A stretch of 8,539 bases of DNA from an uncultured Clostridia bacterium (GTDB lineage: Bacteria; Bacillota; Clostridia; Lachnospirales; Bianqueaceae), in assembly GCA_937892735.1 (NCBI GenBank), contig CALBGL010000076.1, positions 1-8,539 of the forward strand, given 5' to 3'. The translations under genes and the position numbers were made by a program. Under the pieces are notes generated by a model. The model searched no databases. It saw only the letters and a list, made by a program, of their open reading frames with translations, and had not been told where the DNA came from. Below, one piece after another: positions 6,770-8,539 of the stretch (positions are counted from its first letter, which is position 1; every line of letters begins with the position of its first letter).

Positions 6770-7879
6770 CTACTTTCCTGCCTGACTGATATAGTTTCCC
6801 AAAAGCTTCCATTCCAGGCACAGCGGACGGATCTCCCGCAGGGCTTCCTGTACCCGCTCTTCCTCCACATTTCCTTCCAGATCGATGAAGAAACCATACT
6901 CCCAGATCTGCTGGGGAATCGGTCTGGACTCGATCTTCAGCAGGTTCAGATGATACCTAGAGAAGGCTTCCAACGCATGATACAGCGTTCCCGGCTGATG
7001 GGACACCTTCAGATACAGGCTGATCTTATTCGCTTCCGCGCTCGTCTCCATGACTTTCGACAGCACGATAAACCGAGTAATGTTCCGATCGTTATCCTGA
7101 ATCCCCTTCTGCAGCACCTCAAGATGATAGATCTCGGCCGCCTTCAGGCTGGCCACACAGGCCTTTGTCTTATCTCCCATCTTCGAAACGTGCTCCGCGC
7201 CTTTGGCTGTGTTAAAATACGGGATGAGGTTCCAATCCGGATGCGCGCTGAAGAACTGCTCCGACTGCGCAAATCCCTGGGCGTGGGAATAGACCTCACA
7301 AACGTCCTCCAATGTGGCGCCTGGAACCCCTAGAAGATTCTGCGTGATCGGCACTACGCCTTCCCGTACAATATACAGATTATACTGACTCAAGCCGTCA
7401 TATACATCCTGTATGATTCCCGTCGTCGAATTCTCGATGGGAACTACACCGTAACGCACCGTTCCCTCTTCCACAGCCTGGAAGATCTCCTGGGTGGACA
7501 GAAAATGATTGGCGTCCGCATGTGCGCCAAAGAACTGCTCCATCGCCTCATGCGTGAATGCGCCGGGCAGCCCGAAATAGGCGACCTTGGGCTCGCTGAT
7601 CCTGGCCATCTCCCGTTTCTGATGCTCCTTGCCCAAATCCATGATGGTCTGGAAGAGCACCTCGAGCGCGCCGCGAAACTCCTCGTCCCGATACGGAAAC
7701 CGCTCCTTGATCCGCTCAATCACCTGCCGTTCCCGATCTGGATCCAAAATCGGCTTTCCGGTTTCCATCTTATAGCGTGCCACATCCGTCGAAACCTGCA
7801 TCCGCTCCTCAAACAGCCGCGCGATCTGCGCGTCGATGGCATTGATCTTCTTCCGGGATTCTTGTAAATCCACTGCCAT
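6770..7879 (-). CDS. pheA: Bifunctional chorismate mutase / prephenate dehydratase (P-protein)
   Basis: Converts chorismate to prephenate and then to phenylpyruvate, the committed steps to phenylalanine. 369 residues in three domains. The AroQ-type mutase (about 1-90) has R9, R26, K37, D46, R49 and E50 at exactly the spacing of R11, R28, K39, D48, R51 and E52 in the E. coli P-protein; Q87 is the likely counterpart of the last active-site glutamine. The dehydratase (about 97-275) shows YFGLPGAFTHEA, ENSTTG (149-154) and the catalytic TRF triplet at 268-270. The ACT domain (about 285-365) has PGTLYHAL and ESRP (317-320), the elements that bind phenylalanine, so feedback inhibition is expected. 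No leader peptide or attenuator can precede it, because the start shares a base with the aroC stop (TAATG, 7877-7881). AAAGGAG (7890-7896) lies 10 bases upstream of the ATG. Its neighbour aroC makes its substrate, so the pair forms a pathway unit. Confidence 0.96.
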   Translation of the reverse strand: MAVDLQESRKKINAIDAQIARLFEERMQVSTDVARYKMETGKPILDPDRERQVIERIKERFPYRDEEFRGALEVLFQTIMDLGKEHQKREMARISEPKVAYFGLPGAFTHEAMEQFFGAHADANHFLSTQEIFQAVEEGTVRYGVVPIENSTTGIIQDVYDGLSQYNLYIVREGVVPITQNLLGVPGATLEDVCEVYSHAQGFAQSEQFFSAHPDWNLIPYFNTAKGAEHVSKMGDKTKACVASLKAAEIYHLEVLQKGIQDNDRNITRFIVLSKVMETSAEANKISLYLKVSHQPGTLYHALEAFSRYHLNLLKIESRPIPQQIWEYGFFIDLEGNVEEERVQEALREIRPLCLEWKLLGNYISQAGK

Positions 7880-8539
7880 TATATCTTCGCTCCTTTCCAG
7901 GCGTCATAGATGGCGATCGCCGCTGCTGCCTCCAACACCGGAATCGCACGGGGCACAATACATGGGTCATGCCGTCCCACAATCGTGAGTGTCTCGATCT
8001 GCCCCGTCTCCAGATCTACAGACTGTTGAGACCGTGAGATCGACGGCGTAGGCTTGATGACCGTCTCGAAGGTAAGCGGCATGCCGTTGGTGATTCCACC
8101 CAGAATTCCACCATTGTGATTGGTCACGGTACGGATCTGCCCATCTTCTACAGTATAGGGATCGTTCGCTTCCGCTCCCGTCATATCCGCGAAATCTGCG
8201 CCGATGCCAAAGGATACCCCTTTCACCGCGGGAACTGAAAACAGGATGTGCGCGAGACGGCTCTCCATGGAATCGAAGAAGGGATCTCCCAAACCGGCCG
8301 GAATTCCCAGTATGGCGGTCTCCACGATCCCACCCAGGGAATTGAGTTCCATCCGCGCCGCCTCGATCCGCAGAGCGATCGTATCCGCATGCTCTTTTGC
8401 GAGCACTGGCACCGTCTGCTGTCCCAACCAGCATAAAGTCTCCTTCGTCAGCGTCCCCCGAGTGAAGCGAGGCTCCGTCACATTATACAGTTTCGTGATA
8501 TGACTGCCGATGGTGATGCCCCGCTGTTCCAGCGCCTGT
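7879..8539 (-). CDS. aroC: Chorismate synthase (partial; N-terminus beyond right edge)
   Basis: Catalyses the last shikimate-pathway step, anti-elimination of phosphate from EPSP to give chorismate, using reduced FMN. The visible 219 residues are the C-terminal 60% of a protein normally about 360-370 long. They enter in frame from the window edge as ALEQRGITIGSHITKLYNV. Family landmarks are the AVKGVSFGIG strand, ADFADMTGAEAND, NHNGGILGGITNG (fragment residues 140-152), KPTPSIS and the invariant RHDPC (189-193) followed by VPRAIPVLE. The GTG at 8481 with a long downstream frame is internal, because conserved sequence continues upstream of it. The N-terminal active-site histidines cannot be checked here. 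The stop TAA shares its last base with the pheA ATG, so translation of the two is probably coupled and chorismate feeds straight to PheA. Confidence 0.96.
   Translation of the reverse strand, partial: QALEQRGITIGSHITKLYNVTEPRFTRGTLTKETLCWLGQQTVPVLAKEHADTIALRIEAARMELNSLGGIVETAILGIPAGLGDPFFDSMESRLAHILFSVPAVKGVSFGIGADFADMTGAEANDPYTVEDGQIRTVTNHNGGILGGITNGMPLTFETVIKPTPSISRSQQSVDLETGQIETLTIVGRHDPCIVPRAIPVLEAAAAIAIYDAWKGAKI

Noticed and set aside
7879..8481. GTG at 8481 as the start of chorismate synthase
   Set aside because: The frame continues upstream to the window edge with typical chorismate synthase sequence (ITIGSHITKLYN), so the gene is partial and not short.
1..8539. Mobile element, CRISPR array, toxin-antitoxin pair or defence system
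   Set aside because: No spaced direct repeats, terminal inverted repeats, transposase or integrase motifs, or small paired genes were seen; the window is filled by eight conserved metabolic or housekeeping-type genes.

Overview
This window looks like a chromosomal stretch from an anaerobic Bacillota, most likely a Clostridia/Lachnospiraceae-type gut bacterium. The evidence is a moderate-to-high GC, strong AGGAGG-type ribosome binding sites, a cobalamin-dependent MetH whose reactivation domain is a separate gene, a fused chorismate mutase/prephenate dehydratase, and a short membrane-anchored M23 peptidase of a type I associate with Lachnospiraceae. The taxonomic call is inference from gene content; no rRNA or marker phylogeny was possible.

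All eight genes lie on the minus strand, so transcription runs from high to low coordinates, and coding density is very high. In transcription order: aroC (chorismate synthase, 5' part beyond the right edge), pheA (chorismate mutase/prephenate dehydratase with ACT domain), rnhA (RNase HI), a GH78-type alpha-L-rhamnosidase, and a membrane-anchored M23/LytM peptidase. Then comes a 78-base gap with a near-consensus sigma-A promoter, followed by metF (methylenetetrahydrofolate reductase), a stand-alone MetH reactivation-domain protein, and metH (3' part beyond the left edge).

The first block is tightly packed: aroC and pheA share one base (TAATG), pheA-rnhA are 6 bases apart, rnhA-GH78 3 bases, and GH78-M23 36 bases. 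It is probably one transcript, although its members have unrelated jobs: the end of the shikimate pathway and commitment to phenylalanine, RNA/DNA hybrid removal, rhamnoside hydrolysis and cell-wall work.

The second block is a coherent one-carbon/methionine operon. MetF makes 5-methyl-THF, MetH uses it to methylate homocysteine through cobalamin, and the reactivase-like protein supplies the AdoMet-binding domain needed to rescue oxidised cob(II)alamin. metF and the reactivase gene overlap by ATGA.

I found no mobile element, CRISPR array, RNA gene or riboswitch, and nothing that clearly amounts to an undescribed system. The points most worth a second look are a four-cysteine tail on the reactivase-like protein, a GH78 enzyme lacking the usual C-terminal beta domain and a secretion signal while sitting in an aromatic amino-acid operon, and the strong promoter that sets the true start of metF.
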